Source of the DNA: Diphasiastrum complanatum
Lineage: Eukaryota; Streptophyta; Lycopodiopsida; Lycopodiales; Lycopodiaceae
Direction of reading: 5' to 3'
Assembly: GCA_029204225.1 (NCBI GenBank)
Contig: CM055108.1
Coordinates: 9,954,293 to 10,018,292, forward strand
Length of the DNA stretch: 64,000 bases
In this document: positions 1-9,689 of the stretch, piece by piece
Numbering within the stretch: the first letter of the stretch is position 1
Layout of the letters: every line of letters begins with the position of its first letter
Notes under the pieces: model-generated
The model's database searches: none
The model's input: the letters and a program-made list of their open reading frames with translations, nothing else
Told to the model about the DNA's origin: nothing
Program-made: the position numbers and the translations under genes

Positions 1-327
1 GCTTCCTTCTTCATCATATGTGAGCCTTCTTGGCTCAGATCTTGCTCGTGTAGATCTTCTTGGTGTGGTAGCTTGAATTTGCTCCTCCTCAGGCCTCGGC
101 CTCACCACCTCTTGAACAACATCAAGATTGATGATTGATCTTGCATGAGACTCCTTGAGCTGTGCATCATCCAAGTTAAATTTCTGATCTTCATGGAAGA
201 TCACATCTCTACTAACAATATTCTTGTCAGTAGAAGGAAGATATACTTTGTATGCTTTTTTAATGGATGCATATCCTACAAAAATTCCTTTAACTGCACT
301 AGGATCTTCCTTCTTCCTAGTTTCTAG
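1..327 (-). mobile_element. Ty1/copia integrase C-terminus fragment
   Basis: The minus strand is open for about 109 codons without an ATG and runs off the left edge of the window. It reads as the end of a copia integrase and the linker to reverse transcriptase. A GIFVGY motif is followed by a YKVYLPSTDK stretch, then a SRDVIFHED motif, and then a charged Glu/Arg-rich linker. In the copia family this block precedes RT, so any RT would lie left of the window. The fragment stops abruptly at about 327, next to a plus-strand copia integrase, which marks a rearrangement or insertion junction. No internal stop was seen, so the piece may be younger than its neighbours. Confidence 0.8.
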
Positions 328-329
328 AG

Positions 330-2095
330 GCAATGCACATGAAATCTCGGATACCGGATAAAACTCCTCATGAGATATGGTGGAAGTCGCAGCCAAATCT
401 TGCACATCTTCAGACATTTGATTGCGCAGTGTACATGCACATACCAATTAAGCTGAGAAAGAAACTCGATGAAAAGACAAAACAATATTTTCTGGTAGGA
501 TTCGAGTTACATTCGTCATATTATCGTGTCTATGTATCCGAAACTGGCAAGATAAAAGTTATTCGAGATGTCAAATTCGATGAGTCGAAATACATAGCAG
601 ACAGTGATCTAGTCGGCTATGAAATTCTCAAAAACTATTATGAGTTACCAACGATGACAAAAGTAAAACAAGCTAAAGATGAAAGAGAATTACCAGATTC
701 AGAGGGAGGTCAAGATCGAGTACTTGACAGACTCAAATCGCTAGTTCGAATTCCAGCAAAAAAGCTCAAATCAGAATCAAACTCAAAACCACCTATGAGA
801 AGATATGACAGACAACGTAAACCACCAAAAAAGTATTGTCAGGATGTTTTTAATACAACCATTGAATTTTGTGGTTTCTTTGACGGACCTCAAACATTCG
901 AGGAAGCTGTTGATAGACCATATATAGATCGCTGGATTCAAGCAATGGAGGACGAAATGTCATCCATGCATAAGAATAATGTATGGACACTTGCACCTAT
1001 TCTTGATGGAATGAAACCAGTCAAATGCAAGTGGATCTACAAGATCAAAACAGCTCCTACTGGAGAGAACATCAAATACAAAGCAAGGTTAGTTTCTAAA
1101 GGACTTTCACAGAAGTATGGGATTGACTACATTGATACTTTCTTACCGGTAGTCAAACATACATCAATTCGCTTGTTATTCGCGTATGTAGTGGTTTGAA
1201 AATCCATATTGTGGATGAGAAGACTGCTTTCTTGCAAGCAGAATTGGAAGAAGACTTATTCATGGACCACCCACTTGGTTTTGTAAGCCAAAAATATCCA
1301 GAATTCGGTCACATGAATAAAAGCATGTATGGTCTGAAACAAGCAGCCAGACAATGGTATAGAAAGAAGGACAAAGCACTATATTCCTTAGGCTTCAGAC
1401 CTTTATTTTTTGAATCAAATGTCTATATCAAGCATGTCCAAAATGAAATAATCATTCTAGCTGTCTATGTTGATGACACACTTATCTTCTCAAGAAGAGA
1501 TAAGTTAATTTCAGATGTCAAAAGAGACATTTTTGAAATATTTGAGATTGCTGACCTAGGAGAAGCCAAAATCTATCTAGGCTTGCAGATCGTGAGAGAT
1601 TTTGAAGGTGGTAAGTTGTATCTTCACCAATAAAATTACACTCAAAAGATCATTCAAGACTTCAACATGCTCGAATGCAAAGGTGTGCATACTCCCATGA
1701 TACTTGGAACAATACTGAACAAGGTAGATTGTCCGCAGACTCTCGAGGAAGAGGAACGAATAGCCAAAACACCCTATAGTCGGCTGATTGGATCATTGTT
1801 ATATCTAGCAGACAACACTAGACCTGATATTGCATTTGTAGTATACAGGCTGAGCCAATTTAATCAGAACCCAGGATTGTTGCATTGGAAGTTAGCGAAA
1901 AGAGTGACTACAAGATCTCCAAGAAACAAAAGACTATGGACTGTGTTATTTGAAAGAAGCTGGATTTCATATCAAATCTTATAGTGACGCAAGCGTTGGG
2001 CATCCATATATTTCCGCTGTCATTAAGACATTATTTGTTGTTCATAAACTTAAAGTCAGATTAGCAGTAGCTATCTATTGTTCGGAGGATGATTG
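330..2095 (+). mobile_element. Ty1/copia integrase-RT-RNase H remnant
   Basis: This is a decayed copia pol. The first open stretch (333-1199) carries the integrase C-terminus (KTPHEIWW, then a FDESKY region) and the start of RT (KCKWIYKIK; YKARLVSKGLSQ). A single-base frameshift near 1196-1199 leads into 1196-1633. That stretch holds KTAFLQ, SMYGLKQAARQWY and the catalytic YVDDTLIFS. An in-frame TAA follows at 1631-1633. After it, 1667-1984 gives the conserved YSRLIGSLLYLA and TRPDIAF blocks before RNase H. An RNase H start (YSDAS) is visible near 1980 and then lost. Gag, protease and LTRs are not visible. The shift and stop make it non-functional. Confidence 0.85.
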
Positions 2096-2099
2096 ATCA

Positions 2100-2284
2100 C
2101 GGGTTCAGGCAGTAGCCTTATCCAACAGATCGGCTCCATCTGAGCGACAATAGGAATCAATTAGAGAGCCCTCTATATTACCAACAGTGGTTTTAGAGCA
2201 GCTTGATTGCTCGGCCTTATCGAACTCTTCAAAGACTCAAGGTCAGTGATTCCATCAGTAGTATCGAAGCGAAGCTCCTCAGGG
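2100..2284. other. Unassigned spacer between copia fragments
   Basis: This short stretch lies between the plus-strand copia RNase H scrap and the minus-strand copia RT scrap. I see no coding pattern or LTR boundary in it. Confidence 0.4.
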
Positions 2285-2865
2285 GTGTTTTTCCATCAAG
2301 GTGTATAGCTCCTCTTCGACATAGACATTGAGAAAGGCTTTTTTGACATCCATTAGATGCATCTTGAAGTCTTTGAGGGCTGCAAGTGCAATGAGAGCCC
2401 TGATTGACTGCATTTTTACAACATGACTAAATATTTCTTGGTAATCCACACCCTAGATTTGAGTGAATATCTTGGCCACCAACCTTGATTTCCATTTTGC
2501 AATGGAACCATGAGAGTTGATCTTCTTCTTGAAGAAGATGACCGATGGCCTTTTAAACAGTCAGATCGGATTGAGTGGAGATCATCACAACAAAGTGCTC
2601 ATAAGACTTTGGTAAAGAAGAAAGTAAAGTCATTACTACATCACTATCCCAAATAGCACATCCTACAACTGTAAATTGATCTAGCAAAGATTTACAGCTA
2701 TTGATGTGGCTAGTGATGGTTGTTGAATCAGACATTCTAAGAGTAAAGAACTTCTTTCTAAGGTGTAATCTTGGTCACATCTTGAGTCTCATAAAGATTT
2801 GATAGCAAATCTAATGCTTCTTTAGAAGACTTGCAAGTGGTAATGTTATTCAAAAGAATTATGTG
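2285..2865 (-). mobile_element. Deleted copia element: gag joined to RT
   Basis: On the minus strand, 2865 down to 2553 encodes the copia gag (UBN2-type). Visible pieces are LRKKFFTL, then MSDSTTITSHI, a VGCAIWDSDVVMTLLSSLP core and SYEHFVVMIS. From about 2545 down to 2285 the same strand reads as copia RT: SRLVAK, FTQI, GVDYQEIFSHVVK, SIRALIALAA and a MDVKKAFLN motif, with one stop inside. Gag passes directly into RT, so the zinc knuckle, protease and integrase are missing. The join is most simply an internal deletion. The neighbouring element at 3727-5845 lacks integrase too. Confidence 0.7.
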
Positions 2866-2917
2866 GTTTGTGCACAGTCACCGAAGAGGATAAACAGTAT
2901 GTGAAATTATTGATGTT

Positions 2918-3291
2918 CAGTTTGAAACGAAGTTCAATTCATAATTTCATTTAGTAGTGCAGAGAAATTGCGTTCGCTCCTCAGGTGTCGGAGACAACCG
3001 TCGTTTGATCAAAGGAGTCAAAGATGTCCATGATTCGAACAAAATTGAGTGAGTGAACTGAGACAATTAGAAAAGTGTAATCAACCACAACACACACATA
3101 TCAGTTTGAAACAAAGTTCAATTCATGATTTAATTTAGTAGTGCAGAGATATTGCATTTGCTCCTCAATCGTCGGAAACAGCCGTCGTCTGATCAAATTC
3201 TAAGGAGTCAAAGATGTCCGTGATTCGATCAGATTGAGTGAGTGAACTGAGACAATTAGAAAAGTGCAATCAACCACAACACGCAGATATC
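2918..3291. repeat. Two-unit tandem repeat, about 185 bp
   Basis: Two head-to-tail copies run 2918-3101 (184 bp) and 3102-3291 (190 bp). Each starts CAGTTTGAAAC and ends in CAACCACAACAC followed by a few bases. The copies differ by scattered substitutions and a small indel (the second has extra bases in GATCAAATTCTAAGG). The repeat lies between the gag fragment at 2553-2865 and a candidate LTR at 3320-3640, where a minus-strand copia leader would be. No coding sense was found. Confidence 0.8.
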
Positions 3292-3319
3292 CAGATTAAA
3301 CACAGATAGTAGGAGGTGT

Positions 3320-3640
3320 TGTTGGTATTTTACACTGAATGCTTGTCATAAGAGCATTTTCTCAATATGGAGCATGAATAACACAAGTGATTACAACCTT
3401 AATGCAACGGTGCTCAATCTTCTTCTATATGGTGAGTGTGAATTGGCTGTATATATACATGATATACTTGTGATTACAAGAATTCCTTAACTAATCTATA
3501 ATTATAAGACTAGTTTAATATGACCAGATGCTGGTTGTGAATGTATGTGCAAATTAGTACACCTATAGACAGTAGACAAGTGTATAGTTTACTATGTGCA
3601 GTGTGTTTGATGTTTAGTCAATTGTCAAATCATTCAGACA
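3320..3640 (-). repeat. Candidate copia LTR (solo or shared)
   Basis: Read on the minus strand, this 321-bp segment begins TGTCTGAATG and ends ATACCAACA, giving TG...CA boundaries. It contains a TATA-like ATGTATATATACAG. It sits between the RNase H end of one minus-strand copia element (3727) and the gag of another (2865), so it could be the 3' LTR of the first, the 5' LTR of the second, or both. No clear tRNA-iMet primer site follows it and the polypurine tract is poor. The boundaries are therefore tentative and no second LTR was found for comparison. Confidence 0.4.
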
Positions 3641-3726
3641 CTTCCGATAATTTAGTTGATCATTGAAGTAGTTGGATGAATCAATCGTCAAAGTAGTCGG
3701 AGATGGCCATCCCTAATATAGTGATA

Positions 3727-5845
3727 TCAGATTTCAATGTGCTTACTCCTAGAGTGAAATCTAGGGTTGGCCGATAAGGCAATAGCACTCTGATTATCAC
3801 AGAATATAATTGTTGGGCTATGCTGATACAAACTAATGTCTGACAGTAAATTTCTCAACCAAAACACTTCTTTAATAGATTGAGAAGCAGCAATGTATTC
3901 TGTTTCTGTAGATGAAAGAGTGATAGAGGTTTGCTTACGACCATTCCATGAGATAGGATTGTTGTTGAAGAAGAATGTATATCCAAATGTGGACTTACGA
4001 TTTTCTACATCTCTCCCCCAGCTTGCATCAAAATATCCACTGAGCTGATGAAGATTGTCATTGTTGACTTCTCCATAGCAGATGCACTGGTCCATAGCAG
4101 CTCGGATATACCTCATGACTCTTATGAGAGCCTTCCAATGGGTAATGCCAAGATTAGCCATATATTGGCTGAGTGAGCTTACTCCAAAAGAGATGTCAAG
4201 TCTTGTATAGACCATTGCGTACATGAGAGATCCAAGTATCGATCGATAAGAATACTCTCTCATCTGCTCCTCTTCCTGCTTGGTCTAGGGACATTGGTCC
4301 TTTGACAAATGCAGGTTTGGATCCATCGGTGAGTGAGCTAACTTACAGTTCATTAGATTGTATCTGTCAAGAACATTGTGAAGATACCTTTGTTGAGTGA
4401 TATAGATCAATCGTCTCGCTCTGTCTCTGTGGATTTGAATGTTCAGACAAAAGTGAGCTTCACCCAGATCAGTCATGTCGAACTCAGAAACCAACAACTG
4501 TTTAGAATCCTTGACCATATTGGTATTGTTGCTTAAAAGCAATGTATCATCCAAGTATGTTGGAAGCCTTGTTCGATGAGGAATGTGTTGATCCTCTGAA
4601 ACCAAACTCTGGTAGACTGTTTCAAGCCGTAAAATGCCTTATGGAGTTTACAAACATGGTTTTTCATACCTTCTAAAACGTATCCTTCGGGTTGGATCAT
4701 GTAGATGCCTTCTTGTATAACTCCATTCAGATAAGCTGTTTGCACATCAAGTTGATGCACCTCGAGGTCGGCAGCTGCAACATATGAGAGGAGGGCTCGG
4801 ATCGATGAATGCTTGACTACATGACTGAAAGTCTCATTGTAGTCTACGTTGGGGATCTGAGTGAATCCTTGTGCTACCAGTCTTGTCTTCCTTCGATCAA
4901 TTGTTCCATTGGCATTGTACTTGATCTTGAAGATCCATTTGCAATTAATGATATTGCAGCCAATAGGAGCTTCGACTAGTGACCACGTTCGGTTCTTGAT
5001 TAGAGAGGAATACTCTCTGTCCATGGCTTCTCTCTAGAGATCAAAGTCTGGTTGGCAGAGTGCCTCCTTAACTATTCTGTATCAAGAGACATGCAGACTT
5101 AGGAGTATACCTTGTGGGCTGCATGCGCACTCGACTTGACCTTCTGGGAGGAATCGACTGATGAACCACTCTTGGGACTTGTTGTTGTGTCCCTTGCTAT
5201 TGTTCTTTGCTTGTAGTATCCGGCAATCTTGAATCTCGTGGTTGTTTTTCTTGTAGTATCTATAGAACAGCTTCGTCTTCATCTACGGATTCGACTGTTC
5301 TTTGTGCTGTGCTGGTTTTTGGTCTTGCTTTGATTGCTTTGGGCCTTTCTTCTTCTACTGCTTACTTGTGCTCTTGTTGGTGTACAAAGCATGAGAATAG
5401 GTTGAGGAACTAGAGGATTCGTTCCTCCGCATGTCTTCTCGCAACAACATTGTAATGACTCTTGAAAGAGTTAGCTTTGGATGTGTCGTGATGATCGTCA
5501 CCCAGCTATCATATGAGCTTGGCAAGCTTGTAAGTAGTTGCATCACTGTGTCTTGATTACCTATGATAGATCCGACAGCGGCCATTTGCTTCAGTAGGTT
5601 CTTGAATTGATTGATGGGATTCTGCAGGGAATCACCATTTGCCATCTTGAGGGAGTAAAATTTCTTCCTGAGATGTAGCTTGGAAGCTATATCTCACACT
5701 TCATATAATGTGCTCAAGATGTCCCAGACTTCTTTGGATGTTTGGGCTTCAGACACATGGCCGATATGAGTATCCAAAATGTTGGGATGATCAGCACAAA
5801 TGCTTTGCCATCCTTCAGCTTCCATCTGGCGATTGCTGCATCCAC
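3727..5845 (-). mobile_element. Copia element lacking protease/integrase
   Basis: Read on the minus strand, from about 5845 down. The gag (to 5355) contains WKLKDGKAF, a KEVWDILSTLYEV block and INQFKNLLKQMAAVGS. A weak zinc-knuckle region follows (5082-5282; only HEIQDC is left of the motif). RT begins at 5024 (KWIFKIKYNANG, RLVAQGFTQIPNVDYNETF, LDVQTAYLNG). A frameshift near 4600 leads to TYLDDTLLLS, the catalytic motif with Leu in place of Val, then DLGEAHFCLNIQI. RNase H is at 3727-4263, with STETEYIAASQS and CDNQSAIALS, and stops at HIEI. Gag-knuckle passes straight to RT, so protease and integrase are deleted. A stop separates RT from RNase H near 4265-4285. Confidence 0.85.
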
Positions 5846-5864
5846 AACTACACATATGTGTGTT

Positions 5865-6180
5865 TTGTCACGCGACGTTGCCACGCGGACCCGATACTTA
5901 GTCAAAATTTTGACATTTTTCTTATGCGTGGCACTGCCACGCGTGGCATATCCATGCCAAAACTTTTCTGAGGACCCTGCCGGTGAAATCCAAGTTAGAG
6001 GTGAGGTCCGGCGTGGCCGTGCCATGCAAAATTTTTTAAACTCAAAACTTAAAATATGAGCTCCAAAATATGTCAGCGTGGCACAGCCACATGTGGAAAT
6101 GCCACGTACAGTTGTTATTTAACCAATTGTCATCTGACATGATTTTTTTGGGATTTGCCACGCGTGGCAGTATTGGAAGG
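5865..6180. repeat. Cluster of GCCACGCGTGGC palindromes
   Basis: At least five full or partial copies of the 12-base palindrome GCCACGCGTGGC or its half-sites occur in about 300 bp. Full copies are at about 5936-5947 and 6157-6170. Half-sites or variants are near 5878, 6010 (GGCGTGGCCGTGCCATGC) and 6074-6110 (CGTGGCACAGCCACATGTGG). They are separated by AT-rich sequence. Overlapping open frames here are by-products of the palindromes. It lies between a copia gag and a Helitron helicase fragment and may belong to either. Confidence 0.6.
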
Positions 6181-6539
6181 TGCATAGCTTGAGGGAAGGT
6201 GCTCGGGCCTCCTCTTGCCTCCTTTCATTGGATTATTGTGGCATGCTTTATCTGTTATTTATTTAGTTAGCCGCAATTTATCTTTTCAAACCCTTTGGGT
6301 GTTAATCTAGGATTAGTTTAAGCACCTTGCTAGTTGGGTAAGCCTTAGTAAGGTTTTACATTTTGTCATCTTAGATTAGTTTCATTTCTACTTCAAGCAC
6401 TAGTTGGGTATGCCTTAGTGCTCATCATTGTTTCTTCTATTTTCGCATTCCGTCTGAAGCTTGGTAGAAACTTAGGAAGCGGACGATCCCCTCTATACTA
6501 CACCAAATCGTGAGTAGATCTAGCCAAACAGTGACAAAC

Positions 6540-7072
6540 GAGATTTACTTCCAACAGTCCACCCTATAGAGTACTTGAACAGCTTGCAACCAAGTGGGAG
6601 TCCTCCACATCAGTTGGTGCTAAAGATTGGGATGATTGTAATGTTGTTACGATCGATAGCATTGCACAAGGGATTGTGCAATGGCACAAGATTGATCATC
6701 CTCAGATTGGGTAGACAGGTCATAGAGGCAGAGATAGTGACCGAGAAGAATATAGGAAGTAGAGTCCTTATTCCACGTATCCCTATAGTGCCAAGCGATT
6801 CAAACATACCGTTTGAATTACAGAGGGTCCAGTTTCCTATCAGAGCAGCATTTGCCATGACAATAAACAAAGCACAGAGATAAACTATGGACACGATTGG
6901 ATTGTATTTGCCTCGGCCTGTGTTTATTCATGGGTAGCTATACATTGCACTTTCGAGAGTGCGAAATGCAGCAAGTCTTCGTGTGCTAATTACTAACAAG
7001 GACAATCGATTTACGGATGTGGATGGAGTGGCGAGGTACACTCAAAACATTGTGTATTCAAAAGTGTTGTAG
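6540..7072 (+). mobile_element. Helitron/Pif1-like helicase C-terminus, broken
   Basis: The plus frame reads as the last part of a Pif1-like superfamily 1 helicase of the kind carried by Helitrons. Visible blocks are SGSPPHQLVLKIG, a VMLLRSI block, GLCNGTRLIIL, VIEAEIV, RVLIPRIPIVPSDS, FAMTINKAQ, a GLYLPRPVFIHG block and LYIALSRVRNA. Two in-frame stops (TAA after KAQR at 6881-6883, TAG in the HG-LYIALSR motif near 6936) break it. The Walker A half and the Rep nuclease are absent upstream, where palindromic sequence and copia gag lie. It is a truncated transposon copy and not the cellular PIF1 gene. Confidence 0.8.
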
Positions 7073-7084
7073 TAGTGAGTTTGA

Positions 7085-7870
7085 AGTAATGTTTATGGTT
7101 TATGATTTCGAGATGCAAGGTACAATTAGAGTTCAAATTGGAGTTAGACTTAGCATTTGGATGTAGGATAGAGTTGGAGGTTCTTAGATATAGTCAGGAT
7201 TTGGAGTACAGTATTTGATTTGACATAAGACTTATACTAACATTGTTGGAACGAGCGAGTACCTTCATTCCAACTTGCTATTGACTATGTTTTAGGTAAT
7301 TGCATTAGGTTAATGAGTGTGTATGTTTTTGCAGATGGTGAAGGTCATTGTTAATCGACGAACTTTTGTGCGGGACTTTGTGGAGTGGTTTGTTTTGTGA
7401 GATGGCAAACACATTCGCACAATTATTTGGTTGTTGCAGCTATACGCGGAATTTTTAAAGGATTTACAAGATGTCGGATATTTGATTCCACGAGAACACC
7501 ATATGTTATTAGATGTGGATTTGTTAGTAAAAAATCTAACATACATTTATAGGGCAATATTGGTTGTAAATATTATTGATGTGTCACAGATGATAGATAC
7601 CTTGGTGTGCTCCCAAGGCTTTGGATGTGATTCGTGGGAAGAATTTTTTGAGAATTATTGAGTTTTTTATATAAAAATACAATAGATTTGTTTTCTTTAA
7701 ATTTTATGTATCTGGAATGTCTTTCTTTCTTGATTGATTTGCACTTAACTAAATGTTGTACTCGATACTAATGGATTTTTCACACATTTTTTGTAGTGAA
7801 TATATGGTTTTACATGTATTCTACACATAGAATGGCTATACATGTTTGTACGCATAAATAACTCAAAGTG
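7085..7870. other. AT-rich sequence after helicase tail
   Basis: This could be the remaining 3' part of the Helitron whose helicase ends at 7072. A 76-codon plus-strand frame at 7431-7661 has no family resemblance I can recognise. No terminal hairpin with CTRR end could be placed with confidence. Confidence 0.3.
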
Positions 7871-7929
7871 GCTAATCATTTGAAGTTTGCATTGCATGTG
7901 ATTATACACCACATATTAAATTTTTGAAA

Positions 7930-8240
7930 TTCAAAGCATGGTCTTTTGAAATGTACGTACATTCTCACACATATACATATATGTAGAGACATTCTCACAC
8001 ATAAGCATACATGTACACAACATTGCACATGCACATGCATGTACAGACCCATACATGTATTCACGCACGTGCACACTCTCACTCATACATGAACACTCTC
8101 ACTCATACACATGCATAGATATATGCACTCATACATGTACACATGCACACACGCGTGCACATTCTCACTCATACATGAACACTCATACATACACGCATGC
8201 ATAGATATACGCACTATCATGAATACACACACATACATAG
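7930..8240. repeat. CA/CATG-rich minisatellite
   Basis: Imperfect repeats of ACACATACATG, CACTCTCACTCATACATG and related words fill this stretch. It is alternating purine-pyrimidine rich. Open frames predicted on both strands here encode only Met/His/Thr/Cys repeats and are not genes. Confidence 0.8.
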
Positions 8241-8323
8241 ATGCGAGATCGGCCACCATCCAAATCATCGGCCGCCACCTAGATCGGCCTCCATTGCTGA
8301 TCAACGACGGACACTCATTACTA

Positions 8324-8378
<55 letters not shown>

Positions 8379-8484
8379 CATGAATACACACACAGACATA
8401 GATGCGAGATCGGCCACCATCCAAATCATCGGTCGCCACCTAGATCGGCCTCCATTGCCGGTCAATGACGGACACTCATTACTA

Positions 8485-8519
<35 letters not shown>
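8211..8519. repeat. Two-unit tandem repeat, each ending in (TA)n
   Basis: Unit 1 (8211-8371, 161 bp) and unit 2 (8372-8519, 148 bp) share GCACTATCATGAATACACAC, then CGGCCACCATCC, GACGGACACTCATT and ACTAG, and close with a (TA)n tract. The tracts lie at about 8325-8371 and 8485-8518, so the length difference is mostly TA copy number. Both units hold a GATCGGCC-rich core. Substitutions between the units are few, which suggests a recent duplication. Confidence 0.9.
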
Positions 8520-8521
<2 letters not shown>

Positions 8522-9635
8522 CTTGAAGAAACATTTGTTTTAGAAGAAGATCACACTCACAACCGTGAATTTTTTTTTCCACATGAAGTGCAAGCACTAG
8601 TAACTGGCAAAATGCTTTATGCTGCAACAAGAGAATCAACGATTGCACCATGTAAGTTTGTTAGCTTAAGTCTTGCATGATGCATGCAATGAAAGAAACC
8701 AAATCTCTATTTTTTTTCCAATTCCAAATGTGTAATGGGTACCTTGTGATAATTTTGCCCGTTTTTTGAGCATCTTAAAAAGCAGAATGTGTCACTGCCT
8801 ATTTTGCTTTCCTCAACGCTTCCATCGCGCCCACCGCCCCTACTCATTCTGTCACGCCCACTACCTTTGACCGCGGAATGCCACGTAGCTTCTCGAGAGT
8901 GGATAGTGCATAGTTTTTAAATGGCCAATGACCAAGACTTGAAAGCACCTAATAACCAAAAGTCCAACAAGTTTTAAACATTGCCTATGATGTTGACTTT
9001 TTTGCCAACTTCATTGACTAACTTGAACACATAATACTACATAGTATCCTCTTTGCCAACGCAATGCTGAAAATTCTTGTACCACAAAAAAATTGTCCTT
9101 TCCCATGGGAAGGGCCTAAAAGAAGCCCCTCACCCTACCCTACCCCTTTTCTTAAACCCGTATTGGATACCTCATGCATATTATGCCCACTTTTAAATAA
9201 ATTAAAAACAGAAAATATGTGTGTTATTTTGAAAGGTAGATTTTGCACTTTTTTTTCTGCCTATCTGTTCCTATATGTACGGATTCCGTACAACTGTCAC
9301 ATGGCACATTTGTGTTGGTTAGTCAAAGTCAAACGTGCATATTATGCTTCATAATGTGCTTCTGAAATTTTTTTCAGGTATCCATTACGCAATGAAATGA
9401 GCCGGGCAAAAATTTGAGGCTTGGCCCCTCCGAGCCTCGCCCAATTTTTTTTGAAAATCCTTACCGAGCAAAGAATGGCCTCTGCCGGGCCCATTCCATG
9501 CCCATTCCATGCCGGGCCCATTCCATAATACATATACTTGCCTAAATTGAAACGCAACCCAACCCAACCCAACGCAGAAACTCTATTAAAATATGGAACG
9601 TGCTTCTGTGTGCGAGTAGTCGGAGATTAGTCGCC
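8520..9635. other. Intergenic sequence, no gene seen
   Basis: No convincing coding region was found. Near 9470-9530 there is a short GGGCCCATTCCATGCC-type repetition followed by repeated CAACC (about 9555-9573). The predicted frames over it follow these repeats. Confidence 0.5.
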
Positions 9636-9637
9636 TG

Positions 9638-9638
<1 letters not shown>

Positions 9639-9686
<48 letters not shown>
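9639..9686. repeat. (CT)n microsatellite
   Basis: An almost pure CT dinucleotide run with one or two interruptions (TCGCTC) lies upstream of the kinesin gene. Confidence 0.95.
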
Positions 9687-9689
9687 GTG

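Noticed and set aside
5708-6059. Overlapping frames of about 100 codons on both strands
   Set aside because: The minus frame is gag only left of about 5845. The rest comes from GC palindromes and has no family resemblance.
6540-7072. Cellular PIF1 helicase gene
   Set aside because: Only the C-terminal third is present, with two in-frame stops, and the neighbours are transposon fragments. A Helitron origin fits better.
7876-8651. Several long frames on both strands over the CA and TA repeats
   Set aside because: They encode only low-complexity Ile-Tyr, His-Thr or Met-Cys runs from microsatellite and duplicated sequence, and show no conserved family pattern.
9342-9572. Minus-strand frames rich in Gly, Met and Trp
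   Set aside because: They arise from the GGGCCCATTCCATGCC repetition and repeated CAACC.
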